Assembly (NCBI RefSeq): GCF_024448985.1
Contig: NZ_JAMOII010000002.1
Span: 1-64,000 of the forward strand
DNA: 64,000 nucleotides
Origin: Stutzerimonas stutzeri
GTDB taxonomy: Bacteria; Pseudomonadota; Gammaproteobacteria; Pseudomonadales; Pseudomonadaceae
Direction of reading: 5' to 3'
Shown in pieces: positions 16,782 to 29,028 of this stretch. Position 1 is the stretch's first letter. Every line of letters starts with the position of its first letter. The position numbers and the translations under genes are program-made. The notes beneath the pieces were generated by a model. The model searched no databases. It was not told the DNA's origin and saw nothing but the letters and a program-made list of their open reading frames with translations.

Positions 16782-17396
16782 ATGCTCAACGCCGAGACGC
16801 CGCGCCTCAAGTTCGCCCTGTACGGGGCTCATTCCAGCCTGGGCAACGCCTTGTTGTGCGAGTTGCTGAGCCGGCAGCACGAAGCCGTGGCGCTGGTCAA
16901 CGACCTCAACTCGATGACCGCGCGTCCCGGACTGCGGGCCAAGCCCGGCGACCTGTTCGATGCCACCAGCGTCGCGCGCAGTGTCGCCGGCATGCATGGG
17001 GTGATCTGCCTGTTCGACAGCCCCTCGGTTCCCACCGCTCCAGGCGCCGCCGCCGTGGGGCAGCCGCAGGATCTGTATCAGGCGGTGGAGACGCTGCTGT
17101 CAGGGCTACGTGAGGTGGGCGTCGAACGCCTGCTGCTGGTGGCAGACTTCACCGCCCATGCCGATGAGCCAGAAGTCATGGCCGCCTTGCAAATACTCGC
17201 CGCCGAGCATTCGCTGAAATGGACCCTGGTGGATGCCAACAGCGCGGGTGAGGATTTGTCGATCGAAGACTTCACCAATCTCGAAGGGATGGACACCGAG
17301 GACCGTCGCGTGCAGCTGCGACGCATCGCGGCGGGCATGGTCGACGAGCTGGAGAACCCGCAGCACCTGCATCAGGAAATCCGCTTTCGTATCTGA
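16782..17396 (+). CDS. NAD(P)-binding Rossmann-fold (NmrA/SDR-like) protein
   Basis: 204 residues. The N-terminus KFALYGAHSSLGNALLCELLSR shows a Rossmann nucleotide-binding turn (GAxxxLG), followed by an acidic DL pair after strand two and a VERLLLVADF strand that resembles NAD-dependent epimerase/NmrA proteins. The catalytic YxxxK of SDR enzymes is not evident, so it may be a regulator or a degenerate oxidoreductase. It is probably co-transcribed with the DUF883 gene. The substrate is unknown. Confidence 0.65.
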   Translation: MLNAETPRLKFALYGAHSSLGNALLCELLSRQHEAVALVNDLNSMTARPGLRAKPGDLFDATSVARSVAGMHGVICLFDSPSVPTAPGAAAVGQPQDLYQAVETLLSGLREVGVERLLLVADFTAHADEPEVMAALQILAAEHSLKWTLVDANSAGEDLSIEDFTNLEGMDTEDRRVQLRRIAAGMVDELENPQHLHQEIRFRI

Positions 17397-17508
17397 TCTG
17401 AAGCCTGTTTCGTGAAGCGGTGACGGCTCGGAGCGCTTACCTGAAGTCGTGCCGTTCCATTGGCGTGCATTCGCCGCGGGGCGAAGCTTTTGCTCTTGTG
17501 TTGGCAGG

Positions 17509-17540
17509 TTCCGAATTCGCCGCGAGGCGCGCCTCCTACA
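17509..17540. repeat. Single REP-like element
   Basis: TTCCGAATTCGCCGCGAGGC followed by GCGCCTCCTACA is a variant of the Pseudomonas REP sequence at 15021-15083. It sits just beyond the aroE stop, between convergent genes. Confidence 0.65.
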
Positions 17541-17555
17541 GACTGGTGCGCACCG

Positions 17556-18374
17556 TCAGGCCGCGAGCTGGCGGCGCAGCTCAGCCAGCACCGGCGCCGA
17601 CTCCGGGCGCACACCACGCCATAGCTCGAAGGCCGCCGCAGCCTGTTCGACCAGCATGCCCAACCCATCGCGGGTGACCGCGCCGCGTGCTGCGGCCCAT
17701 TCACAAAAGGGTGTGGGTTTGGCGTCATACATCATGTCGTAGCAGAAGGTTTCGCCGGCATGGATCAGGCCTTCGGCCAGCGGCGGCAAATCTCCACCGA
17801 GACTGGCCGAGGTGCCATTGATGATCACATCGAAGTGGCCTTCCAGCTGCTCGAAGGCGCTCGCGCTCACCGCACCCAGCTCGTCGAATTCCGTGGCCAA
17901 CCGCTCGGCCTTTGCCAGGGTGCGATTGGCGATCACCAGTGCGCTGGGGCGCTGAGCCAGCAGCGGTTCGAGTACGCCACGCACCGCGCCACCCGCGCCC
18001 AGCAACAGGATGCGTTTGCCCTGCAGATCGATGCCGGCGTTATCCAGCAGATCGCGCACCAGGCCGATGCCGTCGGTGTTGTCGCCTAGCAGGGTGCCGT
18101 CATCGAGTTTCTGCAGGGTATTCACCGCACCAGCACGACGTGCGCGTTCGGTCAGTTGATCGGCCAGCCGATAAGCGTCTTCCTTGAAGGGCACGGTGAC
18201 GTTGGCGCCCCGGCCTTCGGTGAAGAACTGACGGGCATTGCCGGCGAAATCGTCCAGCGGCGCCAGCAGGGGCTCGTAGCTGAGCGACTGGCCCGTCTGC
18301 TCTGCGAACAGGCGATGAATCTGCGGCGACTTGCTGTGGCCGATGGGGTTGCCGAATACGCCGTAGCGATCCAT
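17556..18374 (-). CDS. aroE: Shikimate dehydrogenase (NADP+)
   Basis: Reduces 3-dehydroshikimate to shikimate in aromatic amino-acid synthesis. The 272-residue product has the full family length. Residues visible are SKSPQIHR for substrate binding near the N-terminus, NVTVPFKE with the catalytic Lys, NTDGIG with the catalytic Asp, the [10 protein letters not shown] Rossmann loop and NRTLAKAE, the NADP-specific NRT motif. It lies 44 bases from hemF on the same strand, in the Pseudomonas order dprA-tsaC-qor-hemF-aroE. A repeat lies between it and hemF. Confidence 0.96.
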   Translation of the reverse strand: MDRYGVFGNPIGHSKSPQIHRLFAEQTGQSLSYEPLLAPLDDFAGNARQFFTEGRGANVTVPFKEDAYRLADQLTERARRAGAVNTLQKLDDGTLLGDNTDGIGLVRDLLDNAGIDLQGKRILLLGAGGAVRGVLEPLLAQRPSALVIANRTLAKAERLATEFDELGAVSASAFEQLEGHFDVIINGTSASLGGDLPPLAEGLIHAGETFCYDMMYDAKPTPFCEWAAARGAVTRDGLGMLVEQAAAAFELWRGVRPESAPVLAELRRQLAA

Positions 18375-18384
18375 GGGATTCCTT

Positions 18385-20446
<2,062 letters not shown>

Positions 20447-20448
20447 TG

Positions 20449-20510
20449 CAGCTGGAAGCTGGAAAGTACTTTGAGACTCCCAGGCTTTTTCTTCCAGCTT
20501 CAGGCTTCAA
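20449..20510. repeat. GCTGGAAG/CTTCCAGC repeat, right copy
   Basis: AGCTGGAAGCTGGAAAG, a spacer with ACTCCCAG, then CTTCCAGCTTCAGGCTTCAA. It shares ACTCCCAG and CTTCCAGCTTCAGGCTTCA with 18421-18447. It lies between the convergent qor and tsaC genes and can fold (GAAGCTGGAA/TTCCAGCTTC), perhaps acting as a bidirectional terminator. Confidence 0.6.
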
Positions 20511-20522
20511 ACTGCTTTTAAG

Positions 20523-21080
20523 CTAACTTGCCCGTATGACTTCTCCGCTACGTACATCCCGGATGGTGCTGGGATTGCGCCTCCCACCCAGCCGGCCACC
20601 GAGCACTGCGTCGAGCTGGCGAGGAAAATACTGCTCGACGCGCAAACGTGTACGGGCCGATGGGCGCCCGGCGGGATTTGCCGAGGTGGATACCAGCGGA
20701 CCCGTCAGCTCGCAAAGCCGCGCGACCAATGGGTGATCGCTGACGCGCAAGGCCACGCTGTCATGTTTGCCGGTAATCCACTCGGGTAGGCGCTGCTGGT
20801 GCGGTATCAGCCAGGTATTGGGACCAGGCCAACTGCCCGCCAGGCGATCCAGCCAGCGCTCGGGCAGGTCTTCCAGAAGAAAATCGAACTGCTCGATGCG
20901 GTCAGCCACCAGAATCAAACCCTTCTCCACCGGACGATCCTTCAGCGCCAGCAACCGGTGCACTGCTTCGCTGTTCCAGGGATCGCAACCCAGCCCCCAA
21001 ACGGCTTCTGTCGGATAGGCGATGACACCGCCGTTTCTGACCGCCCGAGCCGCCTGTTGCACACGCCAGTTACCGACCAT
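20523..21080 (-). CDS. tsaC: L-threonylcarbamoyladenylate synthase
   Basis: Makes threonylcarbamoyl-AMP for the t6A37 modification of ANN-decoding tRNAs. It has 185 residues from ATG 21080; GGAGG ends six bases upstream, so the GTG at 21086 is rejected. Sua5/YciO/YrdC motifs are visible as [29 protein letters not shown] (the KxR...KG nucleotide site) and [17 protein letters not shown]. It is the short YrdC form without a Sua5 C-terminal domain. It lies 61 bases downstream of dprA on the same strand. Confidence 0.95.
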   Translation of the reverse strand: MVGNWRVQQAARAVRNGGVIAYPTEAVWGLGCDPWNSEAVHRLLALKDRPVEKGLILVADRIEQFDFLLEDLPERWLDRLAGSWPGPNTWLIPHQQRLPEWITGKHDSVALRVSDHPLVARLCELTGPLVSTSANPAGRPSARTRLRVEQYFPRQLDAVLGGRLGGRRNPSTIRDVRSGEVIRAS

Positions 21081-21141
21081 CGCCACCTCCGCTGACTGAT
21101 CTGCGCAGTGTACCCAAGCGCATGTGGCGAGACAGCTGCAC

Positions 21142-22233
21142 TCAACCGGCTCGCGCGATCCACACTCCGTTTTCGCAGGCGACCAGCCCTTCGATCTCCA
21201 GCTCGGTCAGTTCCGCCAGGACCTGCGCCAGCGGCTGCGCGACCGCCCCGGCCAGGGTCTCGCTGGTCATTGGCGCAGCGTGCAGCTGGTCAAGCAGCGG
21301 ATGGGTCGGTCGATCGGGTTGCTGCTGGCTGGCAGGAGCTGTCTGCTGCCAGCCCCGGAGTGCCTGAAGGATGTCGTCGACGCTTTCCACCAACGCCGCG
21401 CCCTGGCGGATCAGCTGATGGCAGCCGCGGGCGCCTGGATGATGAATCGAGCCGGGGATGGCATAGACCTCGCGTCCTTGCTCGGCCGCAAGCCGGGCGG
21501 TGATCAGCGAACCGCTGGAAGGGCTGGCCTCAACCACCAAGACACCCAGGGACAGTCCACTGATGATTCGATTGCGACGCGGAAAATTGGAAGCATGAGG
21601 CGCGCAGTCCAGCGGTAATTCGGAAACCAGTGCGCCCCCCGCTTCGACGATGCGCGCGGCGAGACCGATGTGACGGCGCGGGTAGAGATGCTGCAGACCC
21701 GTCCCTAGCACCGCCACGGTCTTGCCGGCGACATCCAGCGCGCCCTGGTGCGCCGCACCATCGATGCCGAGTGCCAAGCCGCTGGTGATCACGAAGCCGC
21801 CATTCGCCAGGCTTCGTGCGAACGCCGTGGCGTTGTCCAGCCCGGGACGCGAAGCGCGGCGGCTGCCGACCATCGCCAGTTGCGGTCGCTCCAACAGACT
21901 TGGGTCGCCGTCGATGAACAACAGCGGCGGTGCGTCCGGCAGTTCTGCCAACAGAGCAGGGTAGGCGGGATCGTCCCACATCAGTAGATGGTGGCCTGGC
22001 TGCTCCAGCCAACTCAGTGCCGTAGCGGCCTGCTCGCGTATCGCCGGGCTGCGCCTGGGTTCGGCACAGCTGGCCGGCAACCCCAGGGCACGCCAGGCAG
22101 TTGCAGGTGCGCTGAGCGCGGAAGAGGCGTCGGGAAAAGCGCTGAGCAGTTTTTGCAGGCGCCGTGGGCCGAGCTCCGGCAGCAGATGGAGGCGCAGGCG
22201 GGCTTCGAGTTCGGCAGGAGAGATCGCAGGCAC
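21142..22233 (-). CDS. dprA: DNA-processing protein A (Smf family)
   Basis: Binds incoming single-stranded DNA and loads RecA during natural transformation, for which P. stutzeri is known. It has 363 residues from GTG 22233, which is preceded by AAGGAACG. It contains an N-terminal SAM-like region ([22 protein letters not shown]), a Rossmann-like DprA core ([44 protein letters not shown]) and a C-terminal winged-helix DML1 domain ([20 protein letters not shown]). The LysM gene upstream ends in its own terminator, so dprA-tsaC have a separate promoter. Confidence 0.93.
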   Translation of the reverse strand: MPAISPAELEARLRLHLLPELGPRRLQKLLSAFPDASSALSAPATAWRALGLPASCAEPRRSPAIREQAATALSWLEQPGHHLLMWDDPAYPALLAELPDAPPLLFIDGDPSLLERPQLAMVGSRRASRPGLDNATAFARSLANGGFVITSGLALGIDGAAHQGALDVAGKTVAVLGTGLQHLYPRRHIGLAARIVEAGGALVSELPLDCAPHASNFPRRNRIISGLSLGVLVVEASPSSGSLITARLAAEQGREVYAIPGSIHHPGARGCHQLIRQGAALVESVDDILQALRGWQQTAPASQQQPDRPTHPLLDQLHAAPMTSETLAGAVAQPLAQVLAELTELEIEGLVACENGVWIARAG

Positions 22234-22283
22234 GTAAACGTTCCTTGTCTTGGCGCACCGCATCCATACGGTGCCAGTCAGCA

Positions 22284-22308
22284 GAAAAAGCCCCGCATCG
22301 GCGGGGCT
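22284..22308 (-). terminator. Rho-independent terminator after the LysM gene
   Basis: On the minus strand, AGCCCCGC CGAT GCGGGGCT is followed by TTTTT. The stem is 8 bp and starts 9 bases past the stop codon at 22317. It separates tsaP from dprA. Confidence 0.9.
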
Positions 22309-22316
22309 CGGGTAAC

Positions 22317-23342
22317 TCAGGGATTGCGGACCTTGTCCATCACCGACAGCGAGCGGGTCGCTTGCAGCACCAGACCGTAGCTGAGCTTGTCATAGGTGCG
22401 GAAGACCATCAGCAGGCCCGAGCGCTCGTCGGGAATCTTGACGTTTTCGCCCGTGACCCGGTCGCGTACGGTTTCGCCGGTCTTGTACACCGCCAGTACG
22501 TTGCCAATGCTCAAGCCGTCACGCGCGCCCTTGTTCACGGTAACTACGTCGAACTGACCGATCTGCGTCACGCCGCGCGGCACGTCGAGAATCACGCCGT
22601 TAACTTCTTCTTCCGGCTCGCTCGGCATGAAGGTCGAGTTCACTGCGCGCTCTTCGCTGGGGAACATGCGGTCGCCGATGCGTGCTTCCTGGGTGACACG
22701 CGTGAGCATCATAGTCGCGATATCACCTTCCATGTCGATACGCTCGGCGGTTCCGACGTCATCGGCATTGATGCCCAAAAACTCACCTGTCTCAGGATCC
22801 GCGTAAGTCTTGCCCTGACGGAAGATGCCATAGACGGCGATATCGTCCTGGAACTCGCCACGCCCGTAGATGCGATCGCCGGAGCCGCTGATGACGCGCT
22901 CGGCGTTGCCGGCGACGATATAGGGCGCGGCTTCGAATTCGGCGGCGCTGTCGACGATGCGGTTGCTCAGCAGAAAACTGTTGATGGCCTCCAGCGGGAT
23001 GGTGCTGATGGCTTCGGCCATGGGCGTCGAACGTACGGTGGGGGAGAGCTTGATGGTCCCACGCGATGCGCCGCGGTTGAGCATGACGCGCGGCTGCCCG
23101 TCGATATAGACCAGGCTCAAGCTGTCGCCGGGGTAGATCAGATGAGGGTTTTCGACCTGGGGATTGGCGTGCCAGAGTTCTGGCCATTTCCAGGGTTCGC
23201 TGAGAAAGCGCCCGGAAATATCCCAGAGGGTGTCGCCTTTCACTACGGTGTACTGCTCCGGATGATTATCCTTGAGCTGCACAGCGGCCTGCGCCATGCC
23301 GCCAACCGCCACCAGCAGCAGGGCGAGTAGTGATTTCCTCAT
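22317..23342 (-). CDS. tsaP: LysM-domain protein, probable TsaP (type IV pilus secretin-associated)
   Basis: 341 residues with a signal peptide (SLLALLLVAVGGMAQAAV). A LysM peptidoglycan-binding domain at about 29-80 reads QYTVVKGDTLWDISGRFL then NPHLIYPGDSLSLV. A long C-terminal region ends in a FlgT-C-like domain (DVVTVNKGARDGLSIGNVLAVYKTG). The same gene, in the same place between def and dprA, is the P. aeruginosa tsaP orthologue; TsaP anchors the PilQ secretin to peptidoglycan in other bacteria. ATG 23342 is preferred over 23372 because the signal peptide begins there. It diverges from def. Confidence 0.8.
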   Translation of the reverse strand: MRKSLLALLLVAVGGMAQAAVQLKDNHPEQYTVVKGDTLWDISGRFLSEPWKWPELWHANPQVENPHLIYPGDSLSLVYIDGQPRVMLNRGASRGTIKLSPTVRSTPMAEAISTIPLEAINSFLLSNRIVDSAAEFEAAPYIVAGNAERVISGSGDRIYGRGEFQDDIAVYGIFRQGKTYADPETGEFLGINADDVGTAERIDMEGDIATMMLTRVTQEARIGDRMFPSEERAVNSTFMPSEPEEEVNGVILDVPRGVTQIGQFDVVTVNKGARDGLSIGNVLAVYKTGETVRDRVTGENVKIPDERSGLLMVFRTYDKLSYGLVLQATRSLSVMDKVRNP

Positions 23343-23490
23343 GTGGTGAATCCCTTTATGATGTGCCTTCACGTAAAGCGCCCTAGCGCCGCAGAAACCC
23401 TTGTGGAAAGCGGCGTTAAGCCGTTTACAAGCTGCCCGGCATCTTAGCAGCGGCTTTTCACTTTATTCCATAAGTGCATCACAAACGCAT

Positions 23491-23997
23491 ATGGCAATCC
23501 TGAACATCCTTGAGTTTCCCGATCCACGCCTGCGTACCATCGCCAAACCGGTGGACGTGGTCGACGACGGTATTCGTCAGCTGATCGACGACATGTTCGA
23601 GACCATGTACGACGCGCCGGGCATTGGCCTGGCGGCGACGCAGGTCAATGTGCACAAGCGCGTGGTGGTCATGGATCTGTCCGAGGACAAGTCCGAGCCG
23701 CGGGTTTTCATCAACCCTGAGTTCGAGTTTCTCACCGACGAGATGGAGCAGTACCAGGAAGGTTGCCTGTCCGTGCCCGGTTTCTACGAGAACGTCGACC
23801 GTCCGCAGAAGGTCAAGGTCATGGCGCTGGACCGCGACGGTCAGCCCTACGAGCTGATCGCCGAAGGCCTGCTCGCGGTGTGCATTCAGCACGAATGCGA
23901 TCACCTCAACGGCAAGTTGTTCGTCGACTATCTATCCAATCTCAAGCGCGACCGGATCAAGAAGAAGCTGGAAAAGATCCACCGTCAGCAGGCTTGA
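23491..23997 (+). CDS. def: Peptide deformylase
   Basis: Removes the formyl group from nascent N-terminal methionine; Fe2+ enzyme. It is 168 residues long, with all three signature motifs: GIGLAATQ (44-51), EGCLS (90-94, metal ligand C92) and HECDH (134-138, metal ligands plus catalytic Glu). It is followed by a clear terminator and then fmt, its functional counterpart. ATG 23491 starts the expected [15 protein letters not shown]-terminus. Confidence 0.97.
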   Translation: MAILNILEFPDPRLRTIAKPVDVVDDGIRQLIDDMFETMYDAPGIGLAATQVNVHKRVVVMDLSEDKSEPRVFINPEFEFLTDEMEQYQEGCLSVPGFYENVDRPQKVKVMALDRDGQPYELIAEGLLAVCIQHECDHLNGKLFVDYLSNLKRDRIKKKLEKIHRQQA

Positions 23998-24008
23998 TTC
24001 CCGACACC

Positions 24009-24036
24009 AAAGGCTTGCAGCAGCAAGCCTTTTTTA
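24009..24036 (+). terminator. Intrinsic terminator or attenuator between def and fmt
   Basis: AAAGGCTTGC, loop AGCA, GCAAGCCTTTTTTATT. It has a 10-bp stem followed by a T-run, only 11 bases after the def stop and 17 bases before the fmt ATG. It should limit read-through from def into fmt-rsmB. Confidence 0.88.
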
Positions 24037-24052
24037 TTGATGAGTGTTTGAC

Positions 24053-24982
24053 ATGCGCATCGTTTTTGCCGGAACGCCGGAATTCGCCGCCCAGCACCTG
24101 CAGGCTCTGCTCGACACCAATCGGCAAGTGGTGGCGGTTTACACCCAGCCGGATCGGCCTGCAGGTCGCGGGCAGAAGCTGATGCCCAGCCCGGTCAAGC
24201 AGCTCGCGCTGCAGCACGGGATTGCCGTGTACCAGCCACAGACCCTGCGCGATCCGGCGGCTCAAGCGGAACTGGCGGGACTGCAGGCCGACCTGATGGT
24301 GGTAGTCGCCTATGGCTTGATCCTGCCGCAAGCGGTGCTGGATATGCCGCGGTTGGGTTGTATCAACAGCCATGCCTCGTTGCTTCCGCGCTGGCGCGGT
24401 GCGGCGCCGATCCAGCGTGCAGTCGAAGCCGGCGATGCCGAATCCGGGGTCACGGTGATGCAGATGGAAGCCGGCCTGGATACCGGTCCGATGCTGCTCA
24501 AGGTCAGCACACCGATCACAACTGACGACACCGGCGGCAGCCTCCATGACCGCCTTGCCGAGCTCGGCTCGCGCGCAGTGGTCGAAGCGGTCACGGCGCT
24601 GGAAGCCGGCTCGCTGAAAGGCGAAGTGCAGGACGACAACCTGGCGACCTACGCGCACAAGCTGAACAAGGACGAAGCGCGCCTCGACTGGAGCCGCCCG
24701 GCCGTCGAGCTGGAACGTCTGATCCGCGCCTTCCATCCCTGGCCGATCTGCCACAGCAGTCTGGACGAAGCCGCCGTGAAGATTCACGGCGCACGTCTGA
24801 CGGATGGGCAGGGCGAGCCGGGTCAGATCATCGGTGCCGGCAAGGACGGCCTGCAGGTCGCGTGCGGTGTAGGCTCGTTATTGATTACGCGTCTGCAACT
24901 GCCGGGCGGCAAGCCGCTTGGTTTCAGCGATCTGTACAACAGCCGACGTGAGCAATTCGCGCCGGGCAAGGTGTTCGAATAA
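24053..24982 (+). CDS. fmt: Methionyl-tRNA formyltransferase
   Basis: Formylates initiator Met-tRNA using 10-formyl-THF. It is 309 residues, full length. Visible are [12 protein letters not shown] at the N-terminus, the folate-binding and catalytic region [20 protein letters not shown] (SLLP motif with the Asn-His pair), and [13 protein letters not shown] with the catalytic Asp. The C-terminal OB-fold domain starts near 205. The start ATG at 24053 gives the standard MRIVFAG; an upstream in-frame codon at 24044 adds only three residues. Its stop overlaps the rsmB ATG by one base (TAATG). Confidence 0.97.
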   Translation: MRIVFAGTPEFAAQHLQALLDTNRQVVAVYTQPDRPAGRGQKLMPSPVKQLALQHGIAVYQPQTLRDPAAQAELAGLQADLMVVVAYGLILPQAVLDMPRLGCINSHASLLPRWRGAAPIQRAVEAGDAESGVTVMQMEAGLDTGPMLLKVSTPITTDDTGGSLHDRLAELGSRAVVEAVTALEAGSLKGEVQDDNLATYAHKLNKDEARLDWSRPAVELERLIRAFHPWPICHSSLDEAAVKIHGARLTDGQGEPGQIIGAGKDGLQVACGVGSLLITRLQLPGGKPLGFSDLYNSRREQFAPGKVFE

Positions 24983-26313
24983 TGTCGATGAACCCGCGCC
25001 TCGCCGCGGCCCGTGCGCTCGGTGTGGTACTGGCCGGCAAAGCCTCGCTGAACAGCAGCCTGCCCGATGTGTTGAGCAAGGTCGACGCGCGCGACCGCGG
25101 TCTGACCCAGGAACTGGCGTTCGGTGCTGCACGTTGGCAGCCGCGTCTGGCCGGCCTGGCCGAGCGCCTGCTGCAGAAGCCATTCAAGGCCGCCGATCGA
25201 GACGTCGAAGCTCTATTGCTGATCGGCCTGTATCAGCTGTTCTACACCCGCATACCGCCGCACGCCGCCATCGGCGAAACCGTCGGCTGCGTAGACAAAC
25301 TGAAGAAGCCCTGGGCCAAGGGCCTGCTCAACGCCGTGCTGCGCAATGCTCAACGCGAAGGCGAAGCGCTGTTCGCCGAACTGGAGCGTGATCCGGTGAT
25401 CCGCTTCGCCCATCCGCGCTGGCTGCAGAAATCGCTGAAGGCGCATTGGCCGGAACACTGGGAGGCGATCTGCACCGCGAACAACATCCATCCGCCAATG
25501 ATGCTGCGGGTCAACCACCGTCAGATTGAGCGCGACGACTATCTCGCCGAGCTGCGGACTGCCGGTATCGAAGCCTTCCCCTGCAGCCACAGCGAGGACG
25601 GCATCCGTCTGGCCGAGGCCTGCGACGTCAATCAGTTGCCGGGCTTTGCCGAAGGGCGGGTCAGCGTACAGGACGAAGCGGCGCAGCTGGCTGCCGGCCT
25701 GCTCGATCTGGCGCCCGACCAGCGCGTGCTGGACGCCTGCTGTGCGCCGGGCGGCAAGACCTGCCATATCCTCGAACGCGAGCCCAAGTTGGCGGAAGTC
25801 GTCGCGCTGGATCTGGAGCCCAAGCGGCTGCAACGCGTGCAGGAAAACCTTGATCGTCTGCAACTGAAGGCACAGCTCGTTGCCGCCGATGCACGCACGA
25901 CGGATCAATGGTGGGATGGCCGACCCTTTCAACGGATTCTGCTCGACGCGCCCTGTTCGGCGACCGGCGTGATTCGCCGTCATCCAGACATCAAGCTGGC
26001 CCGCCAGGCCGATGACATCGCGCCGCTGGCCGCGCTGCAGGGCGAAATGCTCGATGCGCTCTGGCCAACGTTGGCGGTCGGTGGGGTGCTGTTGTATGCC
26101 ACCTGCTCGGTGCTGCCGACCGAGAATCGCGAGGTGATCGAGGCGTTCCTGGCGCGCATGCCCGGTGCCCGTCAGTTGGATCTGCCGAAAGGTTTCGGTG
26201 TCGAGCAGTCTCATGGGCGTCAACTGCTGCCGCAGGAGAACGGCCATGACGGCTTCTATTACGCCAAACTGATGAAGATCGCGGCCCAACCCACGGCCAG
26301 CGTGTCTCAATGA
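24982..26313 (+). CDS. rsmB: 16S rRNA (cytosine-967-C5)-methyltransferase
   Basis: Methylates C967 of 16S rRNA with SAM. It has 443 residues. An N-terminal NusB-like RNA-binding domain (about 1-140, [17 protein letters not shown] ... [18 protein letters not shown]) precedes a Rossmann methyltransferase domain. That domain has [11 protein letters not shown] for SAM binding, the DAPCSATG motif and the YATCS motif with the second Cys used in catalysis. It is translationally coupled to fmt through the TAATG overlap. Confidence 0.96.
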   Translation: MSMNPRLAAARALGVVLAGKASLNSSLPDVLSKVDARDRGLTQELAFGAARWQPRLAGLAERLLQKPFKAADRDVEALLLIGLYQLFYTRIPPHAAIGETVGCVDKLKKPWAKGLLNAVLRNAQREGEALFAELERDPVIRFAHPRWLQKSLKAHWPEHWEAICTANNIHPPMMLRVNHRQIERDDYLAELRTAGIEAFPCSHSEDGIRLAEACDVNQLPGFAEGRVSVQDEAAQLAAGLLDLAPDQRVLDACCAPGGKTCHILEREPKLAEVVALDLEPKRLQRVQENLDRLQLKAQLVAADARTTDQWWDGRPFQRILLDAPCSATGVIRRHPDIKLARQADDIAPLAALQGEMLDALWPTLAVGGVLLYATCSVLPTENREVIEAFLARMPGARQLDLPKGFGVEQSHGRQLLPQENGHDGFYYAKLMKIAAQPTASVSQ

Positions 26314-26330
26314 GACAGGCCGGGGACATC

Positions 26331-26388
26331 GGTAGGCTGAAGCCCACCCTACGGCTTTGTGCCGGGCAGCGCCCCGCTTCAACCCACC
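26331..26388. repeat. Dispersed GGTAGGCT/AGCCCACC stem-loop repeat
   Basis: GGTAGGCTGAAGCCCACC (26331-26348), CTACGG, then GCTTCAACCCACC (26376-26388). Same family as 16-33 and 5569-5585. It lies between rsmB and trkA. Confidence 0.6.
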
Positions 26389-26450
26389 GACAGGCAATCG
26401 ACAAGTTTGGCCAATATGGGCGTTGAAAGCTGCCCTTCAGGAGCGACTTT

Positions 26451-27824
26451 GTGAAAATCATCATTCTCGGTGCGGGGCAGGTGGGCGGTACGCTGGCCGA
26501 AAACCTCGCCAGTGAAGCCAACGACATCACCGTGGTCGACACCGATCCTGATCGCCTGCGCGATCTCGGTGATCGCCTGGACATTCGCACCGTCGTCGGC
26601 CGGGGCTCGTTTCCGACCGTGCTGCGACAGGCCGGTGCGGACGACGCCGACATGCTGGTGGCGGTGACCAACAGCGATGAAACCAACATGGTTGCCTGTC
26701 AGGTTGCCTACACGCTGTTCCACACCCCGACGAAGATCGCACGGGTGCGCGAGTCCGTATACCTCACCCGCTCCAATCTGTTCAGCAACGAGGCGATACC
26801 GGTCGACGTGCTGATCAGCCCCGAGCAGGTGGTCACCAACTACATCAAGCGCCTGATCGAGCATCCCGGTTCGCTGCAGGTGATCGACTTTGCCGGTGGC
26901 AAAGCCCAGCTGGTCGCGGTGCGGGCCTACTATGGCGGGCCGTTGGTGGGCCAGGAGCTGCGCCAGATTCGCAAGCACATGCCCAACGTCGACACGCGGG
27001 TGGCGGCGATCTTCCGTCGCAACCAGGCGATCCTGCCGAAGGGCGATACGGTCATCGAGGCCGACGACGAGGTCTTCTTCATTGCAGCGCGTGCGCATAT
27101 CCGCGCGGTAATGAGCGAGATGCGCCGACTCGACGATTCCTACCGCCGCATCGTCATCGCTGGCGGTGGACATATCGGCGAGCGCCTCGCCGAGGCCATC
27201 GAAAGCCGTTATCAGGTGAAGATCATCGAGATGAATCCAGCACGCTGCCGCTACCTCTCGGACACCCTCGATAGCACTATCATCCTCCAGGGCAGCGCCT
27301 CGGACCGCGATCTGCTAGTGGAGGAGAACATCAACGACGCCGATGTGTTCCTGGCGCTGACCAACGACGACGAGGCCAACATCATGTCGTCGCTACTGGC
27401 CAAGCGCCTGGGCGCGCGCAAGGTGATGTGCATCATCAACAACCCGGCTTACGTGGACCTGGTGCAGGGTGGCGAGATCGACATCGCCATCAGCCCCCAG
27501 CTGGCCACCATCGGCACGCTGCTAACCCACGTACGCCGCGGCGATATCGTCAGTGCCCACTCGCTGCGCCGGGGCGCGGCGGAGGCGATCGAAGTGATTG
27601 CCCATGGCGACTCGCGTTCGAGCAAAGTCGTCGGTCGCGCCATCGGCAAGATCACCTTGCCGCCGGGCTCCACCATCGGAGCGGTGATTCGCGCCGAGCA
27701 GGTGCTGATCGCCCATGACGACACCGTCATCGAGTCGGGCGACCATGTGATTCTGTTCCTCGCCGACAAGAAGCACATTCGCGACGTGGAGCGGCTGTTC
27801 CAGGCGGGCCTCACCTTTTTCTGA
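26451..27824 (+). CDS. trkA: Trk potassium uptake system, NAD-binding regulatory subunit
   Basis: Cytoplasmic ring-forming subunit that gates the TrkH/TrkG potassium channel. It has 457 residues from a GTG (CAGGAG ten bases before). It contains two RCK-N/RCK-C repeats: the first Rossmann loop is [16 protein letters not shown] (residues 3-18) and the second is [16 protein letters not shown] near 235. Each is followed by an acidic strand end and a C-terminal RCK-C domain. No trkH is adjacent, as is usual in Pseudomonas. Its place after rsmB matches the P. aeruginosa order. Confidence 0.96.
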   Translation: MKIIILGAGQVGGTLAENLASEANDITVVDTDPDRLRDLGDRLDIRTVVGRGSFPTVLRQAGADDADMLVAVTNSDETNMVACQVAYTLFHTPTKIARVRESVYLTRSNLFSNEAIPVDVLISPEQVVTNYIKRLIEHPGSLQVIDFAGGKAQLVAVRAYYGGPLVGQELRQIRKHMPNVDTRVAAIFRRNQAILPKGDTVIEADDEVFFIAARAHIRAVMSEMRRLDDSYRRIVIAGGGHIGERLAEAIESRYQVKIIEMNPARCRYLSDTLDSTIILQGSASDRDLLVEENINDADVFLALTNDDEANIMSSLLAKRLGARKVMCIINNPAYVDLVQGGEIDIAISPQLATIGTLLTHVRRGDIVSAHSLRRGAAEAIEVIAHGDSRSSKVVGRAIGKITLPPGSTIGAVIRAEQVLIAHDDTVIESGDHVILFLADKKHIRDVERLFQAGLTFF

Positions 27825-28173
27825 TCTGGCGGATTGCTGCCGTTTTCTCACCGACGCCGGGCAAGCCCGGCACCGCAGTAGCTGGCCGGATTCAAGCCAG
27901 ACGGTGACCCTTCTCTTTTTTGCAGCTGATTCGAGACGAATCGGCTCAGATAGCCTCTACATTTCCGTTAACTGCTCGGCTTTTGTATCCTCCGGTCAGG
28001 ATACGAAGCCAGCAAGCCGTGTGACGGCGCTTCGTTAACCTGCGGTGATGGCAATAACAACAACCGAGGCAACCGCATTCAACACAGGTTTGACCACGTT
28101 CGCCCCTGGCGGCGGCCTCCTAAAGCTAATGATCCGCCTTGCGGATTTCAAAGGAACACAGGAGAGACACCCC
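27825..28173 (+). promoter_or_regulatory. Leader region of the ehu-type operon with two palindromes
   Basis: 349 bases without a gene. It contains GATTCGAGACGAATC (27928-27942, six-base arms) and GTATCC...GGATAC (27985-28004, six-base arms eight apart). Either could be an operator for osmotic or substrate-responsive control of the transporter. I see no convincing core promoter. The palindromes are seen directly; regulator binding is a guess. Confidence 0.35.
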
Positions 28174-29028
28174 ATGAGGAATTTCAGCATCTCACCCATT
28201 GCCCGGCTACTGGTCGGTTGTACTGCGCTAGCGAGTGTGACCATCAGCAGCCTGGTCCAGGCCGATACCCTGGATGACATCAAGGACAGCAGTAGCGTCC
28301 GCATCGGCTACGCCAACGAAACCCCCTTCGCCTACACCGCCACCGATGGCAGCGTCACCGGCGAGTCCCCCGAAATAGTCGAAAAGATTTTCCAGCAGAT
28401 GGGCATCGAGACCATCAACCCCGTCCTCACCGAATGGGGCTCGCTGATTCCCGGCCTGCGCGCCAGCCGCTTCGACCTCATCGCTGCCGGCATGTACATC
28501 ACGCCGGAGCGCTGCAAGCAGGTGCTGTTCACCGATCCGCACTACCAGTTGCCCGATACCCTGCTGGTGAAAACCGGCAACCCGAAGAACCTGCGCAGCT
28601 ACGCCGATATCGCCAACGACCCCGAAGCCAAACTGGCCATCATGTCCGGCACGGTCAATCTCGCCTATGCGCGCGAAGCCGGTATCAAGGATTCGCAGAT
28701 CGTCCAGGTGCCCGACACCACCTCGCAACTGCAGGCCGTACGCACCGGCCGCGCCGACGCCGCGATCGGCACCCAACTGACCATGAAGGGACTGGCCGAT
28801 AAGGCCGGCGATCAGGTCGAAGCGACCACCGACTTCAAGGACGACCCGGCCCACACCGGCTATGGCGCCCTGGCATTCCGTCCCCAAGACAAGGCGCTGC
28901 GTGATGCGGTCAACGCCGAGCTGAAGAAGTGGCTGGGCAGCGACGAGCACCTGAAAACCGTCGAGCCGTTCGGCTTCGATCGCTCGAACATCACCGACAA
29001 GACTGCCGAGGAGCTCTGTAGCGCCTGA
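28174..29028 (+). CDS. ehuB: Ectoine/hydroxyectoine ABC transporter substrate-binding protein
   Basis: Periplasmic solute receptor of 284 residues, with signal peptide RLLVGCTALASVTISSLVQA. It belongs to the family 3 amino-acid-type receptors (VRIGYANETPFAY, EIVEKIFQQMGI, DLIAAGMYITPERCKQVLFTDPHY). The GMYITPERC stretch and the Ehu-like gene set point to ectoine or hydroxyectoine over plain amino acids. GGAGAG precedes ATG 28174. Two permeases and an ATPase follow on the same strand, after an unusually long gap of 247 bases. No degradation genes (doe/eut) are adjacent, suggesting uptake for osmoprotection. Ligand identity is inferred. Confidence 0.8.
   Translation: MRNFSISPIARLLVGCTALASVTISSLVQADTLDDIKDSSSVRIGYANETPFAYTATDGSVTGESPEIVEKIFQQMGIETINPVLTEWGSLIPGLRASRFDLIAAGMYITPERCKQVLFTDPHYQLPDTLLVKTGNPKNLRSYADIANDPEAKLAIMSGTVNLAYAREAGIKDSQIVQVPDTTSQLQAVRTGRADAAIGTQLTMKGLADKAGDQVEATTDFKDDPAHTGYGALAFRPQDKALRDAVNAELKKWLGSDEHLKTVEPFGFDRSNITDKTAEELCSA

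Noticed and set aside
22164-23330. 388-codon plus-strand frame opposite tsaP
   Set aside because: Mirror of the tsaP coding frame; the translated product is low-complexity and unlike any family I know.
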